The notes beneath the pieces were generated by a model that saw nothing but the letters and a program-made list of their open reading frames with translations, did no database searches and was not told where the DNA came from. The position numbers and the translations under genes are program-made. Source: Medicago truncatula (lineage: Eukaryota > Streptophyta > Magnoliopsida > Fabales > Fabaceae). From it: a DNA stretch of 64,000 bases. Below are positions 11,523 through 23,808 of the stretch, one piece after another. Location: assembly GCF_003473485.1 (NCBI RefSeq), contig NC_053044.1, positions 49,640,091 through 49,704,090 of the forward strand. The letters run 5' to 3'. The first letter of the stretch is position 1. Every line of letters begins with the position of its first letter.

Positions 11523-11975
11523 TTACATGGACTTGACACAATATAATAACATTTTAAACAACTCAATCAAACAAAATACTCCTATCAATATCTTAATCAA
11601 CCTAAGTCCACTTCCTACACAATCAACTTTATCCATCAACCTTGCCCTCCAAACCTCTTCTCTCCCCCTATCCTTTGACTTCTCCATCAACCTTGCATTT
11701 CTTCCATGACCAGAACCATTGTTTTTAAAATAGGCTAGTTCTTCAGCTTCATCAACCCACACAAAAAATTTACAATTTTCACCATCATCCTATACAATTA
11801 AAAGACAAAATCAGTACTATTTAAACAAATCATTCACACATCACATAGCCATTGTTGACAGTGTTGGCTTTTCTTACAATACAAATTATAGGGCACCAAC
11901 ATTGAAGCTCTCTTACCTCATCATTGTATATAGAGCTTGAAGATGAAACCGACTTTTTAAGTAATGTTGGGAATT
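11523..11975 (-). pseudogene. GRF zinc-finger / membrane-tail gene, degenerate
   Basis: On the minus strand, 11975-11835 reads 'SIYNDEVRELQCWCPIICIV' and 'RKANTVNNG' before it breaks. This is the first half of a plant GRF finger (C-x-C, then the Arg/Thr/Asn segment). After an acceptor (TGTATAG, 11790) the second exon 11789-11523 reads 'DDGENCKFFVWVDEAEELA', the typical second half, then a basic stretch and a hydrophobic C-terminal segment ('LIGVFCLIELFKMLLYCV') before the stop. The exon border lies in the same place in the finger as in the intact gene at 55291-55967. The first half is damaged: it stops before the third Cys would appear. It belongs to the MULE remnant. Confidence 0.7.
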
Positions 11976-11989
11976 CAAATTCACTTAAA

Positions 11990-13440
11990 TAAATTTTATT
12001 GTTTGTATAATTATGAAGAATTTTTAAAATGATTGAAATTTATAAAGTATTTTGTCCAAATTAAATTTAAAATGACATCTAAAAGTTAGGAATTTAAAAT
12101 TTGTTCTTATATTGATTCTTATAATTTTTTCAAACTTTGCAAGTTTGTCCAATATTTTTCAAAATTTTCAAATTGGGGCAAATACAAAAAACACAAATTG
12201 ATACCTAAACTTTTAAAAATATGAAAACTTGCCCGTAAAGTTTTAAAAAATTGTGAATTGCTCCTTGTTTTTCAAATTTCAAATTTGACCCAAAACTTTT
12301 ACATTTGTAAAAGTAGCTAAAAAATGTTTAAAATGAAATTTTGTTCACTCTATTCAAACAAAAACTTTTAGAAATAAAGAAAAAAATTCAATTGAATCAT
12401 TTGAATTGTTTAAAATTTTCAATTCCCCAATTCAAATACATTATTAGGCACTTTTTTGTTTTTGTTTCAGAAAAAACACTCTCTTTTACAAGAAGTAAAA
12501 ACACTCTTAGACACTTTGTTAACAATGACAATGACAGTTCATTTATTGCTTGACAAAATCACAATATAAATGCTATTGAAACACAACAATATCAAAACCA
12601 ATGGTCATCTAAACATATGCCAAGACTATTTAGTCTAATTTCAACTTTGATAAATCAATCCCTCAAAAAAAAAAAAAAAAAAAAACTTTGATAAATCAAA
12701 CCCAACACAAAGTTGACATATTTGTAGTCCAACTTTATGATATTAGAAAAACTCAATTTCCATTAGATAATAAAACACAATGATAAAACTCATGACCATT
12801 TGACATAAACGAAATGATAATGGTTTGAATTTCCAATGGCAACAAACAAAGAATGTCAAGCTGTTGTAGGAAGCAATGAGGAAGATCAAAATGTCAAAAC
12901 AAAACAAAACAAACAACCCAACCAAAATATTTGAATTCATTAGTAGAAGGGTACCAATGAAAATACTATCCATCCCCCATAGTCCAAATCTAGACCCATT
13001 AAAAGCATCCTTATCAAATTAACGACCAAAATTCTACCTCTCAACACCAAGAAAGAAAAGAAAAACAAAGGCGGTGATAGATTTATCCAACCAATTATAC
13101 CCAATTTGCAAGAACCTTCAACCCATATATATCCATCTTTTTCTGTCTCATATGTAACCATGTGGACCCACTTTGTTACCAGCGGCGCCATTAGTCTTCT
13201 TTACTTAATTTCCAATTCACCCACCACTTTCTCATTCTCTTTCCATATTTTCTTCTTTTATTTTTTAATTAATAATAATAAATAAAGGCAAATCTCAAAT
13301 TCTATAACTTCACACTCTTTGGCCTTACCTCATCTCTTCTCTATTCTTCTCAAACCAGCTTATTTTATTGCAACTATTACCATCACTTACAATATATTAT
13401 CCTTTTAAAATCCAAACAAACCCTTGGGATCAATAAACAA
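11990..13440. other. AT-rich intergenic DNA upstream of the AHL gene
   Basis: No gene is recognised. Repeated phrases such as 'ACTTTTAAAAATATGAAAACTTGCC' (12150-12330) suggest an old repeat. An A-run lies at 12666-12684. The last part, rich in CT and TTATT, is probably the AHL promoter and leader. Confidence 0.45.
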
Positions 13441-13457
13441 AAGAAAATTGATTTGTA

Positions 13458-14330
13458 ATGAAAGGAGAATACGTAGAGCAACATTCTTCAAATCCCAACA
13501 AAGGAAATGAAACACCACCACCTTCTTTACTATTCTCAAAGCCATTTCACCCTTTTCAACTTTCTCATCATGAATGTCAACCAATCGGTGAAGATGATAA
13601 CAACAACACCAGCGGCGGCGTTGCTACCACTCAGAAACCTAACACCTCCGGCGACGGTGCAACTATCGAGGTTTCTAGACGGCCGAGAGGACGTCCACCT
13701 GGCTCAAAAAACAAACCAAAACCACCTATTATCATCACAAGGGATCCAGAAACTGTGATGAGTCCTTTTATTCTAGATATTTCTGGTGGAAATGATGTTG
13801 TTGAAGCTATTTCAGAGTTTAGTCGTCGTAAGAATATTGGTTTATGTGTTTTAACTGGTTCAGGAACTGTTGCTAATGTTACTCTTCGTCAACCTTCAAC
13901 TACACCAGGAACCACCGTTACTTTTCACGGCCGTTTTGATATTCTTTCTATAACTGCCACTTTTGTTCCTCAACAACACGGTGTTTCTCCGGCGATTCCG
14001 AGTAACTTCTCGATCTCTCTTGCTGGACCTCAAGGACAGATTGTTGGAGGAATTGTTGCTGGAAATTTGATAGCTGCAGGGACGGTGTTTGTGATTGCTT
14101 CTTCGTTTAATAATCCGTCGTATCATAGGTTGCCGTTGGAAGAAGATGAAGGTGGAAACTCGGTGTCTGGTGGTGGTGAAGGAAACTCGCAGAATGTTTC
14201 CGGTGCGGTGGACAGTGGACAAGGTCAGGGTGGTGGTGGTGAGTCGTGTGGGATGTCGATGTACAACTGTCATTTGCCGTCGTCGGATGTGATTTGGGCT
14301 CCGTCTGCTAGACCACCACCACCTTACTGA
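13458..14330 (+). CDS. AHL: AT-hook motif nuclear-localized (AHL) protein
   Basis: An intact intronless frame of 290 aa. Residues 74-90 hold the AT-hook 'RRPRGRPPGSKNKPKPP', whose RGRP core (77-80) enters the minor groove of AT-rich DNA. Residues about 100-220 form the PPC/DUF296 domain, with 'GRFDILSITATFVP' (158-171) as the form here of the conserved GRFEIL region used for trimer and partner contact. The C-terminus is Gly-rich and ends in a Pro run. One AT-hook plus one PPC and no introns fits clade A (type I) AHLs, which act in the nucleus as repressors of growth, flowering and hormone genes. I cannot say which Arabidopsis member is the orthologue. The ATG at 13458 gives the usual Ser/Asn-rich N-terminus. 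Confidence 0.93.
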   Translation: MKGEYVEQHSSNPNKGNETPPPSLLFSKPFHPFQLSHHECQPIGEDDNNNTSGGVATTQKPNTSGDGATIEVSRRPRGRPPGSKNKPKPPIIITRDPETVMSPFILDISGGNDVVEAISEFSRRKNIGLCVLTGSGTVANVTLRQPSTTPGTTVTFHGRFDILSITATFVPQQHGVSPAIPSNFSISLAGPQGQIVGGIVAGNLIAAGTVFVIASSFNNPSYHRLPLEEDEGGNSVSGGGEGNSQNVSGAVDSGQGQGGGGESCGMSMYNCHLPSSDVIWAPSARPPPPY

Positions 14331-16320
14331 TATCATCATCATTCACATTTTCATAAACTTTGTTGCAAAATCTTTTCTGTTATGCTGGTTTTTTTGTCTC
14401 TATTTTTATTATGGTTATCTCTGTTTAATTATTATTATTATATTTATAATTAGTAGCTTTGTTTAGTTTGTGAACAGAAATTAACAAGACTAGCTTAGTA
14501 TGGTAGTTATATGTAGCTAGCTAGGTTGGTTTATTTTCATTGACATATCATTTGTTGCGTTGTTCATCATGTATTAGTATTAATCTTTTTACTTTATTAA
14601 CTAGTTCTACTTTGTGTGGGTTTGTATGATTAATTAATGTGTTTTTGACGAAGTGGTAACTAAAGCTGAAGCATGTTTTCAAAGAAAAGGAAACTCAGAA
14701 ATGGGTTAATGTTGGTTAGGCTTTCTCTATTAACATTTAGAATAGGCCTTTATTTGTGCAGAAATGAGTAGTATATGTTTTTATGAAGAATGAACATCAT
14801 AATGTATATGCTGGTTTTATCTGGTGGACATTTTGTGTCTGAAATTGCAGCAGCTCATTTATTTCTATTGAATGTGGTCAAATTAAATTGCTGAGATTGT
14901 GTTGACTGGTGATTAGTGATGATTTTTACTAAGTTCTCTTTGCTAAACTTATACTCCCTCCGTTCATGTATCTAAGCCTTCATTCGAGTTTAATTTTGTC
15001 TCTAAATGTAAACTCATTTTAAAATTATTAAAAACATTTATTATTTTTCTTAAATATACATCTAATTAATACTACTAATTTATCTTGAAATTTAAAAAGT
15101 CAAATTTAATACACATTTAGATTATTGAGAATGTGTTTGGCATATTTTGGAGGTTTGGTTATCGTGATGACACTGCATTTTACAAGAGAAATGATTTTTG
15201 ACAAAAAAAAAATAAAAAAATCACTCATCTCATAAGTAGAAGCTCATTAATTACTTCCTCTGCCTTTGATCATAAGATCCACTTTGATAATCCTTTAAAA
15301 ATATAAGTTGTTCTTGAACCCAAAAACGTTTCAAGTGTATCAATGACTTCTTTTGAAGATCTATGTTAAACTTTTACTATAATTAAAGAACATAAATTTG
15401 TTTGTTTCTTCATTTATATCATCAAGTATTAATTGTTGAGGCATTTACCGAAAAGTAATACAAACATTCTCCTAATTATTTGTCAGAACAGTTTTATAAT
15501 AAAAAGGAGAGAAAAGACATTAGGTGTCCTTAATCACAAATAAGACTATGGCTGAATTGAAGCAAGTTTTGTGAGAACAAAAATGTGTCCCTTATTCAAG
15601 GGGAGACTTTCTTTTCAAGGTAACATTAATTTTGAGTAATAATATTTAACCTATGTTTGATATTAAGGTGAATAGCATGTCATATCAGAATCACGGTAAT
15701 TTAATATATTTTTTTAAAAACTACACTTTGTGCTTCTGCAAAAATATGGTGGTCACTGTCATTCTAATGTACATATTGTGATATCAATCAAACATACATT
15801 TAAACATTTTAAATTATAAATAAAAAAATTATATTTGTAAAATTATTTTATGACAACTTTTGTAACAATATATACATTATCTCTCTAATGCTTTAATTTT
15901 CATGTCCATATCTATTTTCTCTTTATAAAATTACTTTATTTCATAAATTATCAATCAAATAGTTGTTTAAATTAGACACGACCAACACTACTTCATCAAC
16001 CTAATAAGTTTGTCTACAAATTGAAGTGTCCGAAGAAAGATGATAACATAAGTATAAGATGGAATGCAAACGGTGTTGCTGCTTTGAAGACCGAGAATAT
16101 GCGTAGAGTGTGCAGTAGTACTAGCTAGCTAGCTATACATGTGAATGTGATATAGGCCTGCTCATTGGATGACGATAACAAAGCTGCTATCTAGCTATGT
16201 GGCTATGATCTGATATTTCTATTTTCAAAGTACGTACGTATGGTTTCTTGAATTAGATAAAGTACTTAAGAACGTGACTAGCTAGGGTTGTGATGGTGGT
16301 GCCTGCAGTATCTTTTCAGC
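14331..16320. other. 3' flank of the AHL gene and AT-rich intergenic DNA
   Basis: It holds the 3' untranslated region of the AHL gene and a single Stowaway-like end at about 14952 (CTCCCTCCGTTCATGTATC) whose partner I could not find. No gene is seen. Confidence 0.5.
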
Positions 16321-16448
16321 GATGAAGAGATCTATCATCAAGAACAAATTCCACTTCTTCAAAGCTAGTCTTTCATTACTTTACTTTATACTATCTGATC
16401 ACCTGATCTCTATATGTACTTTGTTTTTGTCTCTTTATCATACATCGA

Positions 16449-16465
16449 CCCCCCCCCCCCCCCCT
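16449..16465 (+). repeat. Homopolymer of 17 C
   Basis: An uninterrupted run of C, which is rare in a genome this AT-rich. It sits inside a short open frame (16322-16582) that I do not believe is coding. Confidence 0.95.
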
Positions 16466-16582
16466 AATGCTGCTACTAGCTGCATCAACAACTTTATTAA
16501 CGGTACAAATTGGCACCGATACGAGCATATATTATGTAGTGTTGGTGTATACATCATCACTAATGAAAACGAAAAAAATTGA

Positions 16583-17657
16583 CATGGTTGGTAGATTTGG
16601 AATCATCCCATGATATATTATTGGTGAGCAAGTTTCAATGTTTTTTAAAGTTAGGTTGTTGCAATTTTTTGAAGTTATTTTATTAAATTGGAGACTGAAT
16701 TTGGAAACCTATAAAGGCATGATTTATATGGTTGTTTTTACTTTGTTTAGTTGATGATGTAGTTGATTTATGTATGATTCAGAACCTTAATAAGGTAAGA
16801 TCTCTCTAAACGGGAGATTGGTTAGTTGGTAGAGCATACACGATGACGATGAACAGACTCATCTTTAACTATTTAAGTGAGTCTCAAATATACACCATTG
16901 ATTTTTTTTTCACACCGTCTACTTATGGTGTATTTAGTTTAAAAGGGAAATTGTGAAGAGAAAATTTAATAAAAGTTTGAAAAAAGATAAAGAGGCAAAA
17001 AATACAGTAGATTTAATGGATTGTTTGATATATAATAAAAAGAGAAAAGAAATAAAAAAAAAAGAGAAGTGTTGATTATATAAAAAATTTCAAAAATATA
17101 CTCAAAATATAAATCTCATATCAAAGAAAAGTTGTGGCTTCTACATAATAAAACCATCATGAGAAAAGGGCATTGATGAAAATAAAAGTATTAAATTTCT
17201 ATTTTCTTCATATTTGAGCGGAGAAACTAAAAAATTATGTGAGCCTTAGTCTCAGTTAATTTATTCTCTCTTCGCTATTTTTTATGCAAAACAACTTACT
17301 TACGCGCTTTCGTCTCTCCTAAATCGCTCATTCTAAACACATGCTTAAAGTCGAGCATAGTTCGGTGTGGACTTTGTCCATAGAAGATTATTAGGTTAGT
17401 TGAATTTGAAAATTCAAGAACATACTCTAAGATTGCAAGCCAACACCACTAAACAAAAGCAACTGCGTTAAGAAAAATGTTATATACATTTAGAACACAT
17501 TAAAGTACAAAGTTTATGTAGTAATTTTGTCTAAAAAGTCGTGCATTTAAATATTTAAAAGTATAGATTTCTTTTTTTCAATGCAATTTTTTTTTCAGTT
17601 TAGTTCTTTAACATCTACCAATACAAGTTAACAAACCCCAATTTTAAGTAATTTTAT
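16583..17657. other. AT-rich intergenic DNA
   Basis: No gene is recognised. A phrase like a tRNA A-box (TTAGTTGGTAGAGCATAC) near 16822 has no matching B-box. Confidence 0.5.
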
Positions 17658-17660
17658 TTA

Positions 17661-17909
17661 GGATGTGTTTGGATCGAGGGTTTAGCAGGAGAAGAGATGA
17701 GAGTGTTTACTTTTCTTTTTTAAATTATGAACTATATAACATGTTTTTCTAAAATAAATTAAGTGTGATTGAAGTATTATATGATCATTTAACATATTAA
17801 TATGTTACTTTTTTTAGAAAAAAATATATTTAATATTGTCCGTGATTTAAAAATTAAAAGTAAATCTTTCCCTCCATTCCCCTCCTAAACCCTTCATCCA
17901 AACAAACCC
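17661..17909. mobile_element. Tourist-like MITE (249 bp)
   Basis: The ends GGATGTGTTTGGATCGAGGG and (inverted) GGGTTTGTTTGGATGAAGGG match over about 20 bases, followed by GTTTAG in both. A TTA duplication flanks it at 17658-17660 and 17910-17912, as expected for PIF/Harbinger-derived elements. Confidence 0.75.
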
Positions 17910-18299
17910 TTAGCGAACATCATCCCTCCAACTAACACCCAAAAATATATTAAATATATTTGATTTTTTAAAAAGAATAATTTTTCTTTTGAATCCTTAA
18001 AGAGCACCTCAAAAACACTCGTTAACTAGACTTTAGTAATTCTATTAATAATCCTACATAATCGCATATCAACACATATTTTATTATTAAAAATGTAGAA
18101 ACAGTAAAAGTAGAAGAGGTTTTAGTAAAACTTAACTTTTGTGTTTTTAACGTGTTTATATTAACTTTTGCAGTGAAAATATCACGTCTTAAGGTAAGCT
18201 AGACGTAGAAATTTTAAAACTAAAAAAACAAGCTTTGTGAAAATGAAAAAATTCACTATGATTCTTTAGAAATCACCGCTAAACCAAACAAACAATTAT

Positions 18300-18480
18300 G
18301 AGGAATACTATGGACATTCTCTTTTCAACATTTTTTTCAACATTCACTTTTTAATTGGCTGAAATCATGGTAGGTCTCACACTTTGGAAATGAGTTCCAC
18401 TTAAAGTGATAGATCACACATTGGTTTAAGCCAATTAAAAAATGAATGTTAATAAGAATATTGAAAAGAAAGTATTCCTA
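18300..18480. mobile_element. Foldback MITE, same family as at 49856-49998
   Basis: Arms begin AGGAATACT and contain CTCTTTTCAACAT, and 'TTTTTAATTGGCTGAAATCA' pairs with the inverted 'TTTTTAATTGGCTTAAACCA'. The centre 'GGAAATGAGTTCCACTTAAAG' matches 'AGAAATGGAACCCACATAAAG' in the element next to the serpin pseudogene. Confidence 0.7.
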
Positions 18481-18489
18481 GTATTTCTC

Positions 18490-19877
18490 TAACACTTATT
18501 AATATTGGAGTACCGATTTGGTACTACGGCTTGTGGAGCCTCTCACATGGTCTTATAATGGTTTGGAATTTCTATTTTTGATGTCATATGTACATTTCAC
18601 ATCACATCAGATACTCATTAATTAATCACTCTATTCTTTTTTTTAATTGTTGTTTTAAAATTATTTATGCATATCAACATGTTGATATATCAAGTGTTAA
18701 TAAAAGTTTCATTAACCGATCCTGTTGATATATATCAAAATGTTAGGGATTAAAATTTTAATAGTGATTAAAAAGTGTGATTTATTTCTTAAAAATGGTG
18801 AGTTTTTTTTAAGGACTATAAATAAGATTTTTGATATTTAAAGGGATCATTTATTAAATTAACCATAAAATATAATACCCGTATTAGAAAAAGAAAAAAA
18901 AACGGAATTTAGATACAGAGGTCTTAATCATATTTCAATTAGAATAAAGTACCAAAAGTACATTTTATCATCAAATATTAAAAAAAAAAAAAAAAAAGTA
19001 TATTGAAATCCTTCAATTTGTCGGGATATCTTAGAATCTCCTACAAATCAAACAAAGGACACCCCTCGTTCACCATGCTCAAAACAATATATTAGAGCGT
19101 GTGGGATCTTCCAAGATCGTTGCAACCACGTTACCAAATCAAAATATTTTCAACCCTTTTTGCGGAATGACACTGCTAAACCTAATGATTCATATGCTCC
19201 ACTTTTTTTGTTGATTGTGCTGCTTTTCTGTCGGCCTGTGATTTGCGAAGAATTGTTACACAAGTTTTGTCCACTTTGTGTTTGCAGCACTATGCTTTTT
19301 TTTGCATACACACACATAATATTGTGATGCTATGGATTCAAAGATTGCTATAAGTACTTTAATTAGCCGCAAAACAATATAATTCAATAAAATAGACCAT
19401 ATTGTCTTAATTAATTCAATATGGATTGTTTTCATGATTGTATATTTTTGAGCTAGTATAAGGTAAGTAAGTCATGATGCTGCACTTTACTAGTTGCGGC
19501 ACTTGTATACTTTTTACTAGACAAAGAATAGAAAAGGGACAAAAAAGATAACTGAAAGAAGGATGAAATTCTTTTCTTATGAATTGTGGATGATAGGGAT
19601 ATGTATCCAATATCAAATTTTGTTCTGCTAGGCGATATATATATATATATATAGAGAGAGATAGGTGTGGCCAGCAATGTGTGTCCACATTGTCCCATAA
19701 TTGCTGCACATTTACATCTTTTATATATCCATCGATCGATAGCCTCCATCTTTGGCTTTGGCCAACTTTTATTTGTGTGTTGTCGTTTTATCTTTTCTTA
19801 CTAATTATAACTAGCCTAAAGTTTGTCGCCCATGCATGCATATGTACCTCAAGTTGCTTTGACAAAATGTCACTGTT
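18490..19877. other. AT-rich intergenic DNA
   Basis: No gene is recognised. There are A-runs near 18981-18997 and an (AT)n/(GA)n patch at 19635-19665. Confidence 0.5.
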
Positions 19878-20936
19878 TTTATATAAGGGTTAATAGACAT
19901 TTATCCCCTGCAATATAGGTCACTTTTGATTTTCCTCCCTATAAATTTTTTTTCTCAGATTCCGTCCTTGTAAAATTTTTTTGTTTTGAAAAACCCCTTA
20001 GGTCAGCTGACTGTGCATTTTCGCAGATGTGGCACGCTGACTGTATAATTTTTATTATTTATTTGTTGTGTACACGTGGCATTTGTGATTTTCTTTTTAA
20101 AAAAATAATTAAAAAAACGAAAAAAAATTGATAAAAATGCTGAAAAATAAAAAAAAATCTGAAAAAAAAATGATAAAATACCGAAAAAAATAAAAAAAAT
20201 CAATATGCATCAAAATTTTCGAAAAAATTATAAAAAAAAAATCTTAATTAAGTTTCTGAAAAATTCTAAAAAATATCAAGTTCCTGAAAAAAAAAATCTT
20301 ATTATAAAAATAACACTTTTTATAAAAAATTCAAATTTTTTTCAGGAACTTAATTAAGATATTTTTTTTATAATTTTTTCGAAAAATTCGATACATATTA
20401 ATATTTCCAGATTTTTTATTTTTTCTTTTTATGAGATTTTTTTTATTTTTCTAGTATTTTATCAGATTTTTTTCATTATTTTTTGTTTTTATAAATTTTT
20501 CTAGAATCTTTTAAATTTTTTTCCATAATTTTTGTATTTTTTCGTTTTTTTAATTATTTTTTTTAAAAAAAAATCACAAATGCCACATGTACACAATAAA
20601 AAATATACAGTCAACGCGCCACGTCATCAGAAAATGGTGAATCAGCGTGCCACATTAGCGAAAATGCACAGTCAGCTGCCCTAGGGGGGTTTTCCAAAAC
20701 AATTTTTTTTTTACAAGGACGGAATCTGTCAAAAAAAAATTACAGGGAGGAAAATCAAAAGTGACCTATATTGCAGGAGGGTAAAGGCTTATTAACCCTT
20801 TATACTCCCTCCGGTCCTATTTATAAGAGAAATTTAGGTCAACAAAAGTGAATGTATTTGGACTGAATTTTTAAATAGATACATCAACTTTTGTTGACCT
20901 AAAATTCTCTTATAAATAGGACCGGAGGGAGTATAA
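19878..20936. mobile_element. MULE-type foldback element (19887-20798) with split 9-bp target duplication
   Basis: The element is 912 bp and almost wholly palindromic. The left end GGGTTAATAGACATTTATCC and the inverted right end GGGTTAATAAGCCTTTACCC lead into shared 'CTGCAATATAGGTCACTTTT', 'GATTCCGTCCTTGTAAAA' and 'CAGCTGACTGTGCATTTTCG' blocks. The arms meet near 20335. The 9-mer TTTATATAA precedes it (19878-19886). After it stands TTTATA (20799-20804), then a Stowaway MITE, its second TA (20932-20933) and TAA (20934-20936). Without the Stowaway and one TA, the 9-bp duplication is perfect. It has no coding frame. Confidence 0.85.
20805..20931. mobile_element. Short Stowaway MITE, near-perfect hairpin (127 bp)
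   Basis: CTCCCTCCGGTCCTATTTAT and its inverse ATAAATAGGACCGGAGGGAG form the ends, and the arms continue through AAGAGAA and the AGGTCAACAAAAG block. It is flanked by TA and inserted into the target duplication of the larger foldback. Confidence 0.9.
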
Positions 20937-22677
20937 CTACTGTGATTTAAGTTTTTTCACATATATTACAAAAAATAATAGTAAATGAATAATAAATCGG
21001 CCCATCAATTTTAAAATATTTTTAATTAGCCATATTGGAGGTTTAAAGAAGTAGTTAGCCATTACTTCCTATGCTCTAAAATAAGTATTTTTGTAAGCAA
21101 TCGAGAAAAAGTATTTTCTAATTAGTAAAAGAATTGTTTCGAAATAAGTGTGTTTTAGTTTTTTTCATGTAACATTGATTAATTCTAAGTTTATTTTTAA
21201 CTTGTGTCATAAGTTACAAGTTAAAGAACTAAAACAAGGAATAAAAAATAAATTTATATTGAAAATATAAATGTTTAAAGTTTTAACTTCTTAACTTGTA
21301 TCTGTATCATAAAAGCAAAAGTTAATATTTCTCATAAATTAATGATACATGTGTGCATCACTTTTGATAATTATATTTCACTATTTATTTATGAAAAGGG
21401 AAGTGTTATATAGCATGACACTTAAACCACACAAGATTTGACGACATGCGTATTAATGGGATGACAAAAAAAATGGAAGATATATTAAGTTAAAAAAAGA
21501 AAAACATGTTGATGAGGTGATCTAACGGCTTTAAATAATCGTATGAGTGTCATGCTTGCTGGCCATCGTGTCAAGAAGAATTTTCCTTCAATCGTCAATG
21601 TTTAATGATATGGTGGATTTGTAAAATTGTTACTTTCACCACTTACTGTTTTTCTTAATTTGTAAGAAACAATCTTTCTTAATTTGTTAGAAACAATTTT
21701 AAACGACATTGATTGAGATTTAAACCTTAAATCTTATATATATATTATGCATTGTTCTTAACAATTCAGTTCAATTTACGAGGACAAACGATATTGTTTG
21801 GTTTGAATTTTTCACAAGAACAGTGCCGATAGTTAAAATATAAGCAGTTAAGTTCATTGAATCCGAATTGATTGACTTGTGGCATAAATAAAGTGGGGAC
21901 ATTGCGGTGCGGAGACCTTATCTCTCCATGACAGGACAGGATAATGCAAATAGACAACTAGTCAAGGATGGTGTGGATTAGTTATGGAGGATACACATAC
22001 ACTTTTTCTTTTAAGTAAATTCTTAGTTTTTCTTTTACAGAAAGCAAATTCTTAGTTTCAAAAAAAGTTGAGACTTTTTCTTTATATATATATATATATA
22101 TAATTATCGTTCTTTTTATATATTAAGAATTAATTACACGTGAATTTCTAGACAATCATGTTTATTTGTTCTTAACCATTGTATTTTGGATGGGATAGGG
22201 TCATGACAAACCAAAATTTACTAACTACTTAGTTAAATAACTTCCAAACAATGGTTTTCTCCTCTGAGCTGCACGAGTTTCAAATTAGATAAAACCTATG
22301 TATATTCCTTTTAAGTGTTTATAACCAAGATAAAATTATTTTTTAAGAATTATACGAAAAACTCATAGTGAAATGCATCTAAAAGTCATTGTTTGGCAGG
22401 GCTCACTTAAAATATAAATGTAAAATGCATTTTAAAACAAAAAGTAATCAGAACTTTAGGGAACGACTTTCCCTATCATCTCCCACAATTAATTTTATTT
22501 TAACAAAACTTCCAAAAAACTTATAAAACCACATCTTTTTGAAATTGTGTTTCCAAACATATTACTATGTTTAAAAGTGTACTATTAGACAGCACCGAAA
22601 TTCACGTTTTTTTTAGAGGAATTCGCATTCTCTTGTGTGAACGTACTGGTACATCTGAAAATGATTTAAGGAGTGTG
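20937..22677. other. AT-rich intergenic DNA
   Basis: No gene is recognised. An (AT)n run lies near 22084-22103. Confidence 0.5.
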
Positions 22678-23371
22678 GGAAATTCCACTGTTTTAAAACC
22701 CAAACTGACCCGGCCGGTCGGACTGGTCAGACCGGGAACCAGAGGGTGCAGCAGTTTGGGTAGGCTACTAGACCGGATATGCAATTAGCCTGCTGAAACC
22801 CGGCTGGGTCAATGGATGGACCGATGAACCAGTTTAACCCACCCGACCCGAAACGTTTTTTTTTTTTTTTTTTTTTTTTAAATGAAAAGGCAAAGGCATA
22901 AATAAAACACCTAGTAAACACATACTCCCAACCCAAATGCTATTTCAACTGCCGTTCTACTCTCCCATCTCAACCACCGTCGCATCCTCTCTCCCTCTAT
23001 CATCTTCTTCTTCAAAGCTCAAGTCATTTCCTTTGTCATCTTGTACTATGTTTTAACTTTTAATGTATGATTTCATTTGAATTTGGATTGGAATTAGCTT
23101 AAAATTGAATTGTGCTGCAGTTAAAAAATTAACTTGCAAACTTGCAGCTGTGAATATAATTTTTTTAATGTACTAACTTTAAATATAAAAAAAAAATGAC
23201 AGGATTTTTTTTTATCAAAATTTCATTCATGATGTAATTTTTTATCTTAAATATTTATATAGACCGGATCAATAGTCATGCGATCCGACCAGTGACCCAC
23301 TGATTCGATCAGTGATCCAGTGCCTTGACCGGGTCGATCACCGGTCCGGGTTTTAAAACATTGGAAAATTC
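22678..23371. mobile_element. hAT-type non-autonomous element (22686-23363)
   Basis: Ends CACTGTTTTAAAACCC and (inverted) CAATGTTTTAAAACCC carry GACCGG-rich subterminal motifs on both sides. The 8-bp flanks GGAAATTC (22678-22685) and GAAAATTC (23364-23371) differ at one base, which fits a hAT duplication. The interior (about 22880-23050) has a T-run and then CT-rich sequence that looks like a captured gene leader, but no transposase. Confidence 0.75.
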
Positions 23372-23808
23372 CTCTTAATATTTATACGATGAAACCCACA
23401 TACATGGAAATCATTGAATGGTCGTATAATATTTAGTTCAAATTCAAAATAACGAAAAGAGAAAAATGAGATAATCAAATAGTGTATTTAATAAAACTTT
23501 TCGCATAAGAATTCAACCCTCTTCAAGTTTTCAATATCTTTGACATGAATCGACATAAGAAAATTGAGAAAATAAATCATTAAGTCGTGTAACCATTCAT
23601 AAAAGTTGATTTTATTATCAAAGAATATAGTTACGGTGATCTACAATGTATATCTACATGGCTACATCTAATCTAATGACGTTATTGATAAAATGTAGTG
23701 TAGCTCATTTTGTTGTTAAAACAATGCCACCTCCATGGGTACAATTATTATGTTTAGCATATCATCCCTTATTATTTACTGCACCTGAGCTCCCTATTGA
23801 TAAAATTC

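Noticed and set aside
13896..14342. 148-residue minus-strand open frame
   Set aside because: Antisense shadow of the AHL coding region.
16322..16582. 86-residue open frame with a poly-Pro run
   Set aside because: The Pro run comes from the C homopolymer, the rest shows no domain, and the flanks have no gene signals.
16812..16860. tRNA gene (TTAGTTGGTAGAGC motif)
   Set aside because: No B-box or acceptor stem follows.
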